Shown: positions 29,120 through 43,744, counted from the stretch's first letter. The stretch: 64,000 nucleotides of DNA from Noviluteimonas lactosilytica (GCF_020866925.1 NZ_JAJGAK010000004.1:31984-95983), one strand, 5' to 3'. Numbers and translations: made by a program. The notes: generated by a model not told the origin, from the letters alone.

Positions 29120-30463
29120 TCAGTCGGTCGCCGGCAACAGGCGGCCGTCGCGCGCGATGCGGTAATCGGCGGGCTGGCCGTGTTCGACCAGCTGCACGCG
29201 CGCGCCGATCGGCACGCCGTCGTAGGCCGGCACGTCGTGCGTGAGGCGCAGGAACATCCACGGCCTGGCGTCGTCCTCCGGGCGCAGGCGCAGCGGCGGG
29301 GCATCGAGCGGCCGCGTGCGCAACGCATCGGCGAGCGCGGGCGAGAACACCGATTGCACGCGGCCGACTTCGAACATCACGCCCATCAACACGATGCCGT
29401 GCAGGATCGTCAGCAGCGCATACGTCGCGATGGCCATGCGGCCCCAGCGCGCCGTGCGCGACCACGCGGCGGCGCCGCACAGCGCGGACACCGCGGCGAA
29501 CGCATAGGCGTAGTGCGCCCACGCCTGTCCGAGCAGCAACACCGGACCGAGCGCCGCGCCACCCGCGACCAGCGCGAACACGCAGAGCTTGTGGTTCGCG
29601 CGCCACAACGCCGCGATCCACGCGGCCCACAGCAGCGCGGACACGACGAGGTACTTCGGCGAGATCGACAGCGTCTGGTGCGCTTCGAGCACGCGCACCA
29701 TCGGCGTGAACAACTGGTACTCGCACCAGCGCACGAAGATGTTGGCGACCTTCGCTTCGTACAGCGTCGGCAGGTTCGCCGAGTGGAGCATCGCGTCGAG
29801 GCGCAACGCGAGGTAGGCCGCCGCCGCGACGCCCGCGCCGATCGCCGCCGCGGCCCAGCGCTTTTCGCGCGTGAAGACCCAAGCAACCGCGGCGAGGACC
29901 GGGATCGACAACGCGGCTTCCTTCGCGAACAACCCGACCGCGGTGGCGAACGCGGCGAACATCGCGACCGCGACGAACCCGCGCACGCGCAACGCGACCC
30001 ATGCCACCGCCAGCGCGCAACTCAGCCATGCCAGGTCCGCGATCGTGCCGATCCAGCCATGCGCGACCACCGCGTACGGGCTCAGCGCGAAGACCAGCGC
30101 CGCCGCGCCCGCGAGCCGCGCCTCGATCCCCAGCCGCCGGCCGACCGCGTACACCGCGCCGACATTCACCGCGCCCCACGCCACCAGCAACGCATGGAAG
30201 GCCCGCGGCGTGTCGAAGAACAGCCGCGACAACCCCATCCACAGGTTGAAGGTGAGCGGGCGGAACTGGAACGGCGAGAAGTCGAACCACGCGAACGACT
30301 GCCCGAGCGTCGCGAAATACGCCCATTGCAGTTCGTCGTGGCTGAAGTAGCCGGGGTTGAGCGCGAGCGGCAGCTGGAGCACGAAGGCCGCCAGCACGAT
30401 CGCCCAGGGGGCGGGCGAGGCCGGCAGCGCAGCCACCCAGCGCCGCAGGTCGGGTGCGGGCAT
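29120..30463 (-). CDS. Multi-spanning membrane glycosyltransferase-like protein (GT39/ArnT-like)
   Basis: 447 residues with about ten hydrophobic segments and a periplasmic C-terminal tail of about 90 residues. The first loop contains GYFSHDELQWAYF, an acidic Asp-Glu in the position used by GT-C fold enzymes that take polyprenyl-phosphate sugars. KEAALSIPVLA and other loops fit oligosaccharide transferases loosely. Start chosen at 30463 (MPAPDLRRW); upstream ATGs in frame would overlap the maeB promoter region. It is divergent from maeB, at the edge of the glycosyltransferase block. Confidence 0.72.
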   Translation of the reverse strand: MPAPDLRRWVAALPASPAPWAIVLAAFVLQLPLALNPGYFSHDELQWAYFATLGQSFAWFDFSPFQFRPLTFNLWMGLSRLFFDTPRAFHALLVAWGAVNVGAVYAVGRRLGIEARLAGAAALVFALSPYAVVAHGWIGTIADLAWLSCALAVAWVALRVRGFVAVAMFAAFATAVGLFAKEAALSIPVLAAVAWVFTREKRWAAAAIGAGVAAAAYLALRLDAMLHSANLPTLYEAKVANIFVRWCEYQLFTPMVRVLEAHQTLSISPKYLVVSALLWAAWIAALWRANHKLCVFALVAGGAALGPVLLLGQAWAHYAYAFAAVSALCGAAAWSRTARWGRMAIATYALLTILHGIVLMGVMFEVGRVQSVFSPALADALRTRPLDAPPLRLRPEDDARPWMFLRLTHDVPAYDGVPIGARVQLVEHGQPADYRIARDGRLLPATD

Positions 30464-30553
30464 TCGAGGTCCGGGGCGCGGTTCTGGCGAAAGTTTCTCG
30501 TGAAGCCGACGCCATTCCAAGCACTGTCGGGGACCGGCGACGCGCGCCGTGGG

Positions 30554-30559
30554 TAGAAT
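30554..30559 (+). promoter_or_regulatory. Candidate -10 of maeB
   Basis: TAGAAT lies 32 bp before the maeB ATG, giving a short leader. No clear -35. Confidence 0.35.
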
Positions 30560-30591
30560 CGAGGGCCCGTTCCCCCGAACCACGGCTCACG

Positions 30592-32874
<2,283 letters not shown>

Positions 32875-32876
32875 GC

Positions 32877-33857
32877 GTGGCGAACCTGTCCGCCACCATC
32901 CTGGTCATCGCCTACGACATGCAGGCGATGATCGGCGACGCCGTGCGTTCCGCGCTCGCGCAGACGGTGCCGTGCGAGATCATCGTCAGCGACGACTGTT
33001 CACCCGACGGCGGTGCGACGCTGGCCGCGGCGCGCGAGGCCATCGCCGGCTACACCGGGCCGCATCGCGTGATCGTGCGCAGCACGCCGCGCAACCTCGG
33101 CCTGTGTCGTCACCTCACCGAACTCGCATCGATCGCGACCGGCGACGTGCTCGTCTGCGTCGGTGGCGACGACGTCGCGTATCCGCAGCGCACGCAACGT
33201 TTGCTGGAAGCATTCGAACGCGAGCCGGATGCGCAGGTCGTCGGCTCGCTGGTCGACGACATCGACGGCATGGATAACGTGCTCGTCCCGCGCACGCGCG
33301 GCACGCCGTACGAAATCGACCAGCAGTGGCTGCTCAAGCGCGGCAAGCTCGCGGCCGTGCTCGGTGCGTCGATGGCGATCCGCCGCACCTTGTTCACCGG
33401 GTTCCCGCCCCTGGAAGGCATGGTCGAAGACAACATGCTCACGTTGCGCGCGGTGCTGGCCGGGCGGTGCTTCTGCCTGCAGGAATCGCTGGTCGGCTAT
33501 CGCCGGCACGCCGGGAACCTCGGCGCCTGGATCTTCGATCGCAGCGGCCGCGATTACGCCGCGTACGAGCGACGCAATCGTCGCGTGCTCGCGATGTACC
33601 GCGAGATCGCGGCGGACCAGCGGCGCTGCATCGACGCGCGGCCCGACCTTCCCGCAGCGAAGCGAGCGATGGGGGCGCAACTCGCCGACATGTACGCGAT
33701 CGAAGCGGACATGCGCGAAGCGGTACTCGACAAGCCGCGCAGCGAATGGCTCGCACCGTTGTGGCGCGGACTGCGGCATCCGGGATTGCGTCGCAAGAGC
33801 GTCGAGCGCGCGTTGAAGCTGGTGTTGCCGCGCAAGCTGTTCGGCAAGCTCGGCTAA
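32877..33857 (+). CDS. GT2 family glycosyltransferase
   Basis: 326 residues from GTG. GT-A fold: SATILVIAYDMQAMIGDAVR, IIVSDDCSPDGG (nucleotide-sugar Asp), and VCVGGDDVAYP as the DXD-like metal site. It is a clear paralogue of the gene at 35294: both share AQTVPCEIIVS(D/N)DCS, the ED before N(M/A)L, and an end of the form RALKL...PR. It starts 3 bp after maeB, so it may read through from that promoter. Acceptor unknown; LPS or capsule sugar transfer is inferred from context. Confidence 0.82.
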   Translation: MANLSATILVIAYDMQAMIGDAVRSALAQTVPCEIIVSDDCSPDGGATLAAAREAIAGYTGPHRVIVRSTPRNLGLCRHLTELASIATGDVLVCVGGDDVAYPQRTQRLLEAFEREPDAQVVGSLVDDIDGMDNVLVPRTRGTPYEIDQQWLLKRGKLAAVLGASMAIRRTLFTGFPPLEGMVEDNMLTLRAVLAGRCFCLQESLVGYRRHAGNLGAWIFDRSGRDYAAYERRNRRVLAMYREIAADQRRCIDARPDLPAAKRAMGAQLADMYAIEADMREAVLDKPRSEWLAPLWRGLRHPGLRRKSVERALKLVLPRKLFGKLG

Positions 33858-33882
33858 GCGCAAACTCGGTCGGACTCGACCA

Positions 33883-34968
33883 TCAACCGCGGAACAGGCG
33901 CGTTTCCAGCGGATCCTGCAGCAATGCGCGACGCAGCCTGCGCCGCGTGCGGCGGAAGAACTGCAGTGCGTTGATCCACGCGATGCCGCGGAACGGCGGC
34001 AACGACGCGCGGTTGCGCCAGATCATGCGGAACAGGCCGCTGGCGCTGCCCGCAAGCCCCGGCGACAACGCCGATTGCCACAGGCGCGCGTCTTCGCTGC
34101 CGCGCCAGCCCGTCTGGCCGAAGGCGTCGAGCAGGTACATGCGCTCTTCGAGCCAACGACGATCGGGCGAACCCGGCCAACGCTTTCCTTCCAGCTGCGC
34201 GTCCGCGCGCTGTTGCTTGCGCTGCTTCTTGCGTTCACGCCTGCTCTGCACTTCCTTCTTGCCGAGCGGCGAATAGGCGCTTACATGGCGGCGGAATTGC
34301 ACCAGCGGTTCATCGACGAACACCACGCCGTTGCCCGCGGCTGCGCGTATCGCCAGCCACCAGTCGTGATACAGCTCGTGGGGGAAGGGCCGGGCTGCGT
34401 CGAACACTTCGCGACGCACGAGCAACGCATGTCCCGACACGGTGTTCTGGAACACGAACTTCATCGGGTCGCGCCCGTCGTGCATCGTCGCCAGGTCGTC
34501 GGAGATGTTGCGTCCGATCGGCTGCCCGTCGCCATCGATGTACGCGGAGTCGCAGTACGCCATGTCGGCCTTGCCGATCGCGCGCGCGAGCGTGGCGAGT
34601 TTGCGCGGGTGCCACACGTCGTCCTGGTCGCAAGGCGCGATCATCGGCGCATCGCACAGCGACATGCACTTTTCGAAACTGCGCAGGTGGCCGAGGTTGA
34701 CTTGGTTCGCGTGCACGCGGATGCGAGGATCGCGCCGCGCGTACTCCTGGAGCAACGCAAGTGAACCATCGCTCGAGCAATCGTCGACGACCACGACTTC
34801 GAGCTCGACGCCTTCCTGCGCGAGCAACGAATCGAGCTGCGGACGCAACCATGCTTCGCCGTTGTAAACGCATAGCGCGACAGAGATGCGCGGCAGTCCC
34901 GCAAGCGCAACCAGGCCCGGATGCGGGGACCATTCCATCGGGGCGAACGCGACGCTTCCTAGCGGCAT
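33883..34968 (-). CDS. GT2 family glycosyltransferase
   Basis: 361 residues. RISVALCVYNGEAWLRPQLD, VVVDDCSSDGSL and PCDQDDVWHPRK (DXD site) define the family. A basic central region (KKEVQSRRERKKQRKQQR) and a C-terminal FFRRTRRRLRRAL suggest membrane association through positive charge. It is a paralogue of 39934-40902 with the same ENTVSGHALLVRRE-type core. An internal ATG at residue 11 is an alternative start. Tail-to-tail with the preceding gene. Confidence 0.82.
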   Translation of the reverse strand: MPLGSVAFAPMEWSPHPGLVALAGLPRISVALCVYNGEAWLRPQLDSLLAQEGVELEVVVVDDCSSDGSLALLQEYARRDPRIRVHANQVNLGHLRSFEKCMSLCDAPMIAPCDQDDVWHPRKLATLARAIGKADMAYCDSAYIDGDGQPIGRNISDDLATMHDGRDPMKFVFQNTVSGHALLVRREVFDAARPFPHELYHDWWLAIRAAAGNGVVFVDEPLVQFRRHVSAYSPLGKKEVQSRRERKKQRKQQRADAQLEGKRWPGSPDRRWLEERMYLLDAFGQTGWRGSEDARLWQSALSPGLAGSASGLFRMIWRNRASLPPFRGIAWINALQFFRRTRRRLRRALLQDPLETRLFRG

Positions 34969-35293
34969 AGGCGAAAGGCCATCGACTGTCTTCGAAGGTG
35001 ACGCATGGTAGCGGCGTACTTCGCTTGGACGAATCTAGTGAATCTCCGGGAAACAGAAAGCGTTCAGTTTGGAGCTTTAGAGAAAATTCGCATCGAGGTT
35101 GTGACGACGCTGGCAATACGGTCCCGGAGGCCTTCCGACACCACGCCTCCCCCGCGATGTCCCTCAGCTTTCTCTCTCGTTTCTCACGGAATGCGCGCTG
35201 CGTACCGGCCGAGTCCAGCGTCGGAAACCGTTTCCAGCACGCACGTCGCCCGCGGGCATGGAACCTGCATGCGCGCCCGTACGGGGTCGTGCC
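34969..35293. other. Intergenic region in the glycosyltransferase block
   Basis: Divergent region between two glycosyltransferase genes. No protein gene supported. It contains the motif shared with 38085-38128 (listed separately) and is locally richer in A+T around 35040-35090, consistent with promoters for one or both genes. Confidence 0.5.
35080..35124 (+). repeat. Upstream motif shared by two glycosyltransferase genes (copy 1)
   Basis: GAGAAAATTCGCATCGAG, 15 other bases, then GCAATACGGTCC. The second copy at 38085-38128 has GAGAATTTTCGCATCGAG and the same 12-mer. Both lie in the leader region of a rightward glycosyltransferase gene, so a shared promoter or operator is likely. Confidence 0.6.
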
Positions 35294-36277
35294 GTGACCC
35301 ACGCAGACGCGCCCTCCGTCACGATCCTGTTGCTTTGCCACAAGGACGAGCGCTTCATTCGCGCATCGCTCGAGGCCGCGTTCGCGCAGACGGTGCCGTG
35401 CGAAATCATCGTGTCGAACGATTGCTCGGGCGATCGCACGTTCGACATCGCGCAGGAGATGGTCGCGCAATACCACGGCCATCATCGCGTCAGCGTGCGT
35501 CGCAACGAACGCAACCTCGGCGTGGCCGAGCACGTCAACGCGACGGTGCCGCTGGCGAGCGGCGAGATCATCGTGATGATGGCCGGCGACGACATCGCGT
35601 ATCCGCATCGCGTGGCCGCGACGCTCGATGCGTTCGCGCGCAATCCGCGCGTGACGATCCTGGGCAGCGACTTCGACGGCATCGATGAAGAAGGTCGCGC
35701 GCATCCGCTGCGCTTTCGCCCGCGTCCGGACCCGTTCGGACTCGATGCCTTCGTGCAGGCGGGCCGCCTGATCGGATTGCTCGGTGCCACGATCGCATTC
35801 CGGCGCGAAGTCTTCGATCGCTTCGGGCCCATCCTGGGGCCGATCGAAGACAACGCGCTTAGCCTGCGCGGCGCATTGCTCGGCCAGTGCCTGCAACTAC
35901 AGGACAAGTTGATCCAGTATCGCCAGCACGCGGGCAGCGTCAGCGCCGGTGTGTTCGCGCGCAACGAATCGCAGGATGTCGCGATGCGCCGTCGCTACGA
36001 GCGCACGATCCGCTTCTACCGCGGCACCGCGGACGACCTGGAGCAATGCGCGACGCAACTGCCGGATCTGGCTGGCGAAGGCAGACGCCACGTCGATGAC
36101 ATCCTCGCGATGTACCGCATCGAAGCAGACTCGCGCGAAGCGCTGCTCGAAAGGCCGCGTCTGCACTGGGTGCGACCGATCCTTCGCGGACTCATGCAGC
36201 GCGGCGCGCGAAGGAAGAGCGCGGAGCGCGCGTTGAAGCTGTTCGTTCCGCGACGGTGGATCGGATTGCGCGCGTAG
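35294..36277 (+). CDS. GT2 family glycosyltransferase
   Basis: 327 residues from GTG (VTHADAPSVTILLLCHKDERF). Core motifs: IIVSNDCSGDRTFD and IVMMAGDDIAYPHR (DXD-like), then IEDNALSLRGALLG and QYRQHAGS. It is the closest relative in the window of 32877-33857, including the C-terminal RRKSAERALKLFVPRR. GTG chosen since the conserved region begins there; an ATG 12 codons upstream is possible. Followed head-on by the galactosyltransferase-like gene. Confidence 0.82.
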   Translation: MTHADAPSVTILLLCHKDERFIRASLEAAFAQTVPCEIIVSNDCSGDRTFDIAQEMVAQYHGHHRVSVRRNERNLGVAEHVNATVPLASGEIIVMMAGDDIAYPHRVAATLDAFARNPRVTILGSDFDGIDEEGRAHPLRFRPRPDPFGLDAFVQAGRLIGLLGATIAFRREVFDRFGPILGPIEDNALSLRGALLGQCLQLQDKLIQYRQHAGSVSAGVFARNESQDVAMRRRYERTIRFYRGTADDLEQCATQLPDLAGEGRRHVDDILAMYRIEADSREALLERPRLHWVRPILRGLMQRGARRKSAERALKLFVPRRWIGLRA

Positions 36278-36321
36278 CGCGTGGGGTGTCGCGCGCGCAT
36301 CTTTCGATGCGTCGCGGGCGG

Positions 36322-37155
36322 TTACGTCGCTGCCCGCAAAACGTGGTCCGACAATCCGCGCTCGGCCCAGGTCGACCGGGTCTCGCGCGCGCGACGCAAC
36401 AAGACGTCGTTGGGAATCTCGAGGTTCGGTGGAATCCCATCCGGCCATCGCGTGCGATGCCAGAGATGGATCGCGAGTCCGGCGTAACGCAGCCGGGTGC
36501 GCTTCACGCCGGCATGCGCGAGGCGACAGGCGAGATCGTCGTCCTCGCGTCCCCAGCCTTCGTAGGCGTCGTCGAAACCGTTGACGCGATCCAGGTCCGA
36601 TCGCCACACGCCCATGTTGCAACTCATCGGCACGCCGCCCCAACCATTGCGCGCCCGATTGCGCGCGAGGAACGGCAGGCGCAGCGCATGCTGGCGACGC
36701 GATTCGCCGCTCTGCGCCTTCGCCAACGGCATGAACGGCGAGAACCTCGGCGTCGCGCCTTCCAGCAATCGTTTCGATCCGTCGGCAGACAGGTTCAATC
36801 GTCCACCCTGCAGATAGAGCCCCGGCTGGATCAGCGCAAGGTGATCCTCGACGAACCGCGGGTGCAGGAGCATGTCGCCGTCGATGAAGATCACGTAGTC
36901 GCCCGCGCTCGCCGCAATTCCGAGATTGCGCACGCGCGCGGCGCGGAAGCCGAGGTCGTCCTGCCACACGTGTCGCAGCGGGACAGGAAACACCTTCGCC
37001 ATCGCGTGCACGAGCTCGCCGGTGTCGGCGCGCGAACCATCGTCGGCAACGACGACTTCCAGCGGAAGGCGCGTTTGCCGCGAGGCGCTTCGCAGGCAGA
37101 GTGCCAACGCTTCCTTCCAGTTGTACGTGGTGACCACGAGGCTTGCAGATATCAT
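36322..37155 (-). CDS. GT2 glycosyltransferase with galactosyltransferase-type C-terminus
   Basis: 277 residues. SLVVTTYNWKEALALCL, VVVADDGSRADTG and YVIFIDGDMLLHPRF (DXD) form the GT-A part. GWGREDDDLACRL is the C-terminal galactosyltransferase-type motif (Glyco_transf_7C-like) seen in LPS-core and capsule enzymes. It shares a 54-bp divergent promoter region with the methyltransferase. Likely role: LPS or surface-glycan assembly (inference). Confidence 0.84.
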   Translation of the reverse strand: MISASLVVTTYNWKEALALCLRSASRQTRLPLEVVVADDGSRADTGELVHAMAKVFPVPLRHVWQDDLGFRAARVRNLGIAASAGDYVIFIDGDMLLHPRFVEDHLALIQPGLYLQGGRLNLSADGSKRLLEGATPRFSPFMPLAKAQSGESRRQHALRLPFLARNRARNGWGGVPMSCNMGVWRSDLDRVNGFDDAYEGWGREDDDLACRLAHAGVKRTRLRYAGLAIHLWHRTRWPDGIPPNLEIPNDVLLRRARETRSTWAERGLSDHVLRAAT

Positions 37156-37209
37156 CGATGCTCGAACCGTTGTCGCGATGCTGGGCGAGTCTAGTCACCC
37201 TGGAGGCGT

Positions 37210-37992
37210 ATGCGCGCGTTGGAAAAGTCGGAGCCGGAACGCGCCCTGCAGCGTGCGGAACATTTCCGCGGCCAGTCGGGGTACGCGATCAACTACCGCG
37301 ACCTGCCGATCTTCGCGGCGCCAGGGCTGCATGAACTCGCGGCCGAGCGTCTCGCCACCGTGCTCGCGCCGGCCGGCGCGCGCGTCCTCGAGCTGGGCGC
37401 GGGCGCGGGCGCGATGTCGCTGCGCCTGAAGGATCGCGGTTACGCGGTCACCGCCAGCGATCTGAACGAACGCAGCTTCGTGCCCACGCGCGAGATTCCT
37501 TTCGTCGCACTCGACCTCAACGAGGCCTTCGCGCAACGACTGCAGCGACGCTTCGATGCAATCGTCGCGCTGGAGTTGGTCGAACACCTGGAGAACCCGT
37601 GTCACTTCTTCCGGCAATGCCGCGAAGCGCTGGAAAACAAGGGCTTCCTGCTGGTCTCCACACCGAACCTGGCCAATCCGGTATCGCAAGCGATGTTCGC
37701 CACGCGCGGCCACTTCCAGTGGTTCAACGACAACGACTACCACGAGCAGGGCCACATCATGCCGCTGTCCCCAGGCGTGTTGCGGCGGTGCTGGACGGAG
37801 GCCGGTTTCGTTTGCCGATGGCAAGGCAGCGTCGGTGATCCGTTGCGCATGCTGGACCGCAAGCGCGATCGTCGCCTGCGCTGGATCTCGAAACTGTTGG
37901 CCGCCGTGTCCGCGACACCCGATGCCCTGCGCGGCGAGGTGTACCTGGCCGTGCTGCAGGTCGGCGGCCTCGACGGCGACGATTCGCCCTGA
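37210..37992 (+). CDS. SAM-dependent methyltransferase in the glycan cluster
   Basis: 260 residues. Motif I VLELGAGAGAMSLRLKDRG, motif II VTASDLNE, motif IV FDAIVALELVEHLENP and FLLVSTPNL are those of class I methyltransferases of the UbiE/type 11-12 kind. FQWFNDNDYHEQGHIMPLSP matches enzymes found in O-antigen clusters. Ribosome site CTGGAGG precedes the ATG by 4 nt. Probably methylates a sugar or terminates a glycan chain; inferred from the neighbours. Confidence 0.82.
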   Translation: MRALEKSEPERALQRAEHFRGQSGYAINYRDLPIFAAPGLHELAAERLATVLAPAGARVLELGAGAGAMSLRLKDRGYAVTASDLNERSFVPTREIPFVALDLNEAFAQRLQRRFDAIVALELVEHLENPCHFFRQCREALENKGFLLVSTPNLANPVSQAMFATRGHFQWFNDNDYHEQGHIMPLSPGVLRRCWTEAGFVCRWQGSVGDPLRMLDRKRDRRLRWISKLLAAVSATPDALRGEVYLAVLQVGGLDGDDSP

Positions 37993-38084
37993 CGCAAACG
38001 ACGCGCGCTGCAACGGCGCGCGATGAGGAATGCACGCATGCGGACGCCGCGCGTCGCGCGTGCGCAATCCCCGCGGCCGCATTG

Positions 38085-38128
38085 GAGAATTTTCGCATCG
38101 AGTAGCGGGCGAACTCGCAATACGGTCC
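38085..38128 (+). repeat. Upstream motif shared by two glycosyltransferase genes (copy 2)
   Basis: GAGAATTTTCGCATCGAG, 14 other bases, GCAATACGGTCC; counterpart of 35080-35124. It ends 36 bp before the ATG of the frameshifted glycosyltransferase. Confidence 0.6.
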
Positions 38129-38164
38129 GTGGGGAATTTCTCACGCGCACGGTCCGGCCCCGAG

Positions 38165-39941
38165 ATGTCCCATACGCTTCGCTCGCGATTCGCACTCTGG
38201 ACACGGCTGCGCCGGCAGCGGGACGATGCCCGCGCTGATCGGGCCGGCGAAACGCACGACGACGCGCGCTGGATCGCGCGATTCGATGCACCGACGGATG
38301 CAGACCGGGAGCGCTGGGCCAAACGCGCACGCAACGTGCACGGGCGACCGCTGTTCTCGCTGCTGATGCCGGTACGCGACCCCGATCCACGACGTCTCGC
38401 GCGCGCGATCGCATCGGTGCAGGCACAGGCGTACGACCGCTGGGAACTCTGCATCGCGGACGATCGTTCGAGCGATCCGAACGTCAAGCGCGTGCTCTCC
38501 GATCTCGCCTTTGCCGACCCGCGAATCCGCGTGGTATGGCGCATGCATCGCACGCAGCCATCGACGACGTTCAATGCGGCGCTCGACATCGCGCGCGGCG
38601 AACACATCGCGCTGCTCGCGCCCGACGATGCGCTGTCGGAACACGCATTGCTGTGCATCGCCGAGACGATCGCACGCAAGCCCCGCGCAGCGATCGTCTA
38701 TTCCGACGAAGACTGCATCGACGACGACGGCCAGCGCCGCTCGCCATGGTGCAAGCCCGACTGGAACCGCGAGTTGTTCCGCGGCAGCGGCGGGCTGTCG
38801 CACCTGGGCGTGTTTCGCACCGAGCTCGTGCGGCGCGTCGGCGGATTCCGGCCGGGATTCGACGGCGCGGAGGAGTTCGACCTGGCATTGCGCTGCGTCG
38901 ACGCCACCGAGCCCGCATCGATCGTGCACGTGCCGCACATCCTCTATCACCATCGATCGCCGCCTGCGACGGAATGCAATGCGCATCGCCGTGAAGCGAG
39001 CGAACTGGCGCTCGCGGACCACTTCGATCGCAACGGGCTCGAAGCGGTGGCGGCCGCCAACGACGACGCGACGTGCACCATTCAATACGGCCTGCCCGAT
39101 CCGATGCCGCGCGTGTCGATCATCGTGGTCGACGACGCGAGCCTGCTGCGCCTCCAGCGATGCATCCACGTCCTGCGCACGCAGACCGACTACAAACCCG
39201 TGGACATCCTCGTGGCGACACGCCGCGCCTCGCCGTTGCGCAATGCCAGCTTCACCGGCGTGCGCTGGGTGCGGGGCGCAAACGGAAGCCTGGCCGATGC
39301 CTGCAATCGTGCCGCGAAGGCGACGTCCGCGGAGCTGGTCGTGTTCATCGACAGTCGCTGCGATCGCATCGCGAGGAATTGGTTGCGCAGGCTCGTGTCG
39401 CACGCGCAGTTGTCGCACGTCGGGATCGTCGCGCCGTCGTGCATGCAGGACGGCAAGGCTGTCGGCGGCGGCCTCGTGCTCGGGACGAAGGAGGGCTTCT
39501 CGTCGCGCGCGCAAGCGGGCGTCGCGCAACAGGTGCGCGCGCGGCCACGGCTGCATCGTGATGCGCCGCTGGATCTTCGAGCAGGACAGCGGGTTCGACC
39601 CGTCGTATCTCGACCTCACGTGCGCGGTCGTCGACCTGTCGATGCGTGTCGCGCTGCGCGGCCTCGAACATCATTGGATGCCCGCGGTGCATGTGCGCTT
39701 GCGCCGGCCATCGCTGCTCTCGCGCCTGCGCCGGACGGGCCGCCATCGCGCAGAGCGCCGCCGCGTCTGCGACGCATGGCGCCTGGACGACTACCGCGAT
39801 CCCTTCTGGAATCCCAACCTCAGCCTTGGCGCCACCGATGGCGCGTTCGCGTGTCCGCCGCGTTCCGATGCGGGCGCGATGGCCGACGACGCGCCGGAAC
39901 CCTGCTTCAACGCGCGCCCGACCTTCAAGCCCGCTACTTGA
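38165..39941 (+). pseudogene. Two-domain GT2 glycosyltransferase with a frameshift
   Basis: The first 455 or so codons read as a two-domain enzyme. Domain 1 contains SLLMPVRDPDPRRL, CIADDRSSDP, LLAPDDALSE and WCKPDWNRELF; domain 2 begins VSIIVVDDASLLRLQ. After QAGVAQQ the frame loses similarity. A +1 shift at the GC tract near 39534-39543 restores RGHGCIVMRRWIFEQDSGFD, the expected continuation, to a stop at 39939-39941. Deleting one C from the tract would give about 591 residues. It may be a true mutation, phase variation or a sequencing error. The end overlaps the convergent gene by 8 bp. Confidence 0.78.
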
Positions 39942-40902
39942 ACAAGGGCCCGTAGAACGACCGCTCGCGCTTCGCGCGATAGACCTTGTTTGCGCACTTG
40001 AAGAAGTAGACCAGCGCCGACACCTCGTGCCCGCCGCCCGCCTGCGGCAACGACACGCGATATCGCCAGATCACGCGCAGCAACGGGCCCACCTTGCCGT
40101 GCTCGCCCGCCAGCAACGCGTACAACCAGCGATCCGCCACGCTGCGCGGGAACCACGGCATGTACGACAACTGTTCGAACACATAGCCCTGCTGCGCGAG
40201 CCAGCGCTTGTTGTGCGACGACGAACGCCGCCGCCGCGAACCGTCGGCGCCTTTCCCCGCCGACGACGAGGCCGCCGCATGCCGGCGGAATCGCACCAGC
40301 GGCTTGTCGACGTACACCACGCCATTGCCCGCGGCCGCACGCAGCGCGAGCCACCAATCGTGGAAGAGCAGCGTCGGGAACGGCTTCGCGGTCTCGAACG
40401 CTTCGCGACGCACCAGCAACGCATGCCCCGACACGGTGTTGCGGAACACGAACCGCAACGCATCGTTGCCCGTAAGCATCGGCCCCACGTCCTGCGACAG
40501 GCGCTTGCCCAGCGAACGGCCCGCGTCGTCGATGTATGCCGAATCGCAGTACGCAAGGTCCGCATCGCCGATCGCCGCCAACAGGGTCGCGAGCTTCGAC
40601 GGCTCCCACACGTCGTCCTGGTCGCACGGCGCGATGAAGTCCGCCGTGCACAGCGACATGCACTTCTCGAACGCGCGCAGGTGACCGAGGTTGGTCTCGT
40701 TGGCCTCGACGCGCACGCGCGGGTCGCGCGCGGCGTACTCGCGCAGCAGCGCGAGCGAGCCATCCGTCGACGCATCGTCGAGCGCGACCACTTCGAGATC
40801 GACGCCTTGCTGCGCCAACACCGAGTCCAGCTGCTCGCGCAGCCAGCGCTCGCCGTCGTGCACGCAAAGGGCGACCGAAACGCGGGGCAGGGGGGATGCC
40901 AT
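39934..40902 (-). CDS. GT2 family glycosyltransferase
   Basis: 322 residues. RVSVALCVHDGERWLREQLD, VVALDDASTDGSL and PCDQDDVWEPSKL (DXD) are all present, with NTVSGHALLVRREAFE and HDWWLALRAAAGNGVVYVD nearly identical in pattern to 33883-34968. The two are paralogues on the same strand about 6 kb apart. C-terminus basic (YRAKRERSFYGPLFK). Divergent from aceE. Confidence 0.83.
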   Translation of the reverse strand: MASPLPRVSVALCVHDGERWLREQLDSVLAQQGVDLEVVALDDASTDGSLALLREYAARDPRVRVEANETNLGHLRAFEKCMSLCTADFIAPCDQDDVWEPSKLATLLAAIGDADLAYCDSAYIDDAGRSLGKRLSQDVGPMLTGNDALRFVFRNTVSGHALLVRREAFETAKPFPTLLFHDWWLALRAAAGNGVVYVDKPLVRFRRHAAASSSAGKGADGSRRRRSSSHNKRWLAQQGYVFEQLSYMPWFPRSVADRWLYALLAGEHGKVGPLLRVIWRYRVSLPQAGGGHEVSALVYFFKCANKVYRAKRERSFYGPLFK

Positions 40903-40968
40903 GGGCCTGATGCTACCTGTCGGTTGGTTTCAGCGGAAAGCGATCGGGCCCCTCCACGCCCCAGTTGC

Positions 40969-40974
40969 TAGAAT
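40969..40974 (+). promoter_or_regulatory. Candidate -10 of aceE
   Basis: TAGAAT, 62 bp before the aceE ATG. A GGGGAGGAG ribosome site follows about 20 nt before the start codon. No clear -35. Confidence 0.35.
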
Positions 40975-41036
40975 CACGGCTCTAAACGACCCCACCCCCA
41001 CCTCCCTGCAATGGGGAGGAGAGCAGAGATCACGCG

Positions 41037-43724
<2,688 letters not shown>

Positions 43725-43744
43725 GCGTCCGCAAGCGCAGTGAG

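Noticed and set aside
34990..35030. GGTAGCGGCGTA resembling the ops/JUMPstart element near a glycosyltransferase gene
   Set aside because: It does not match the ops consensus GGCGGTAGC well and lies in an ordinary-looking divergent leader.
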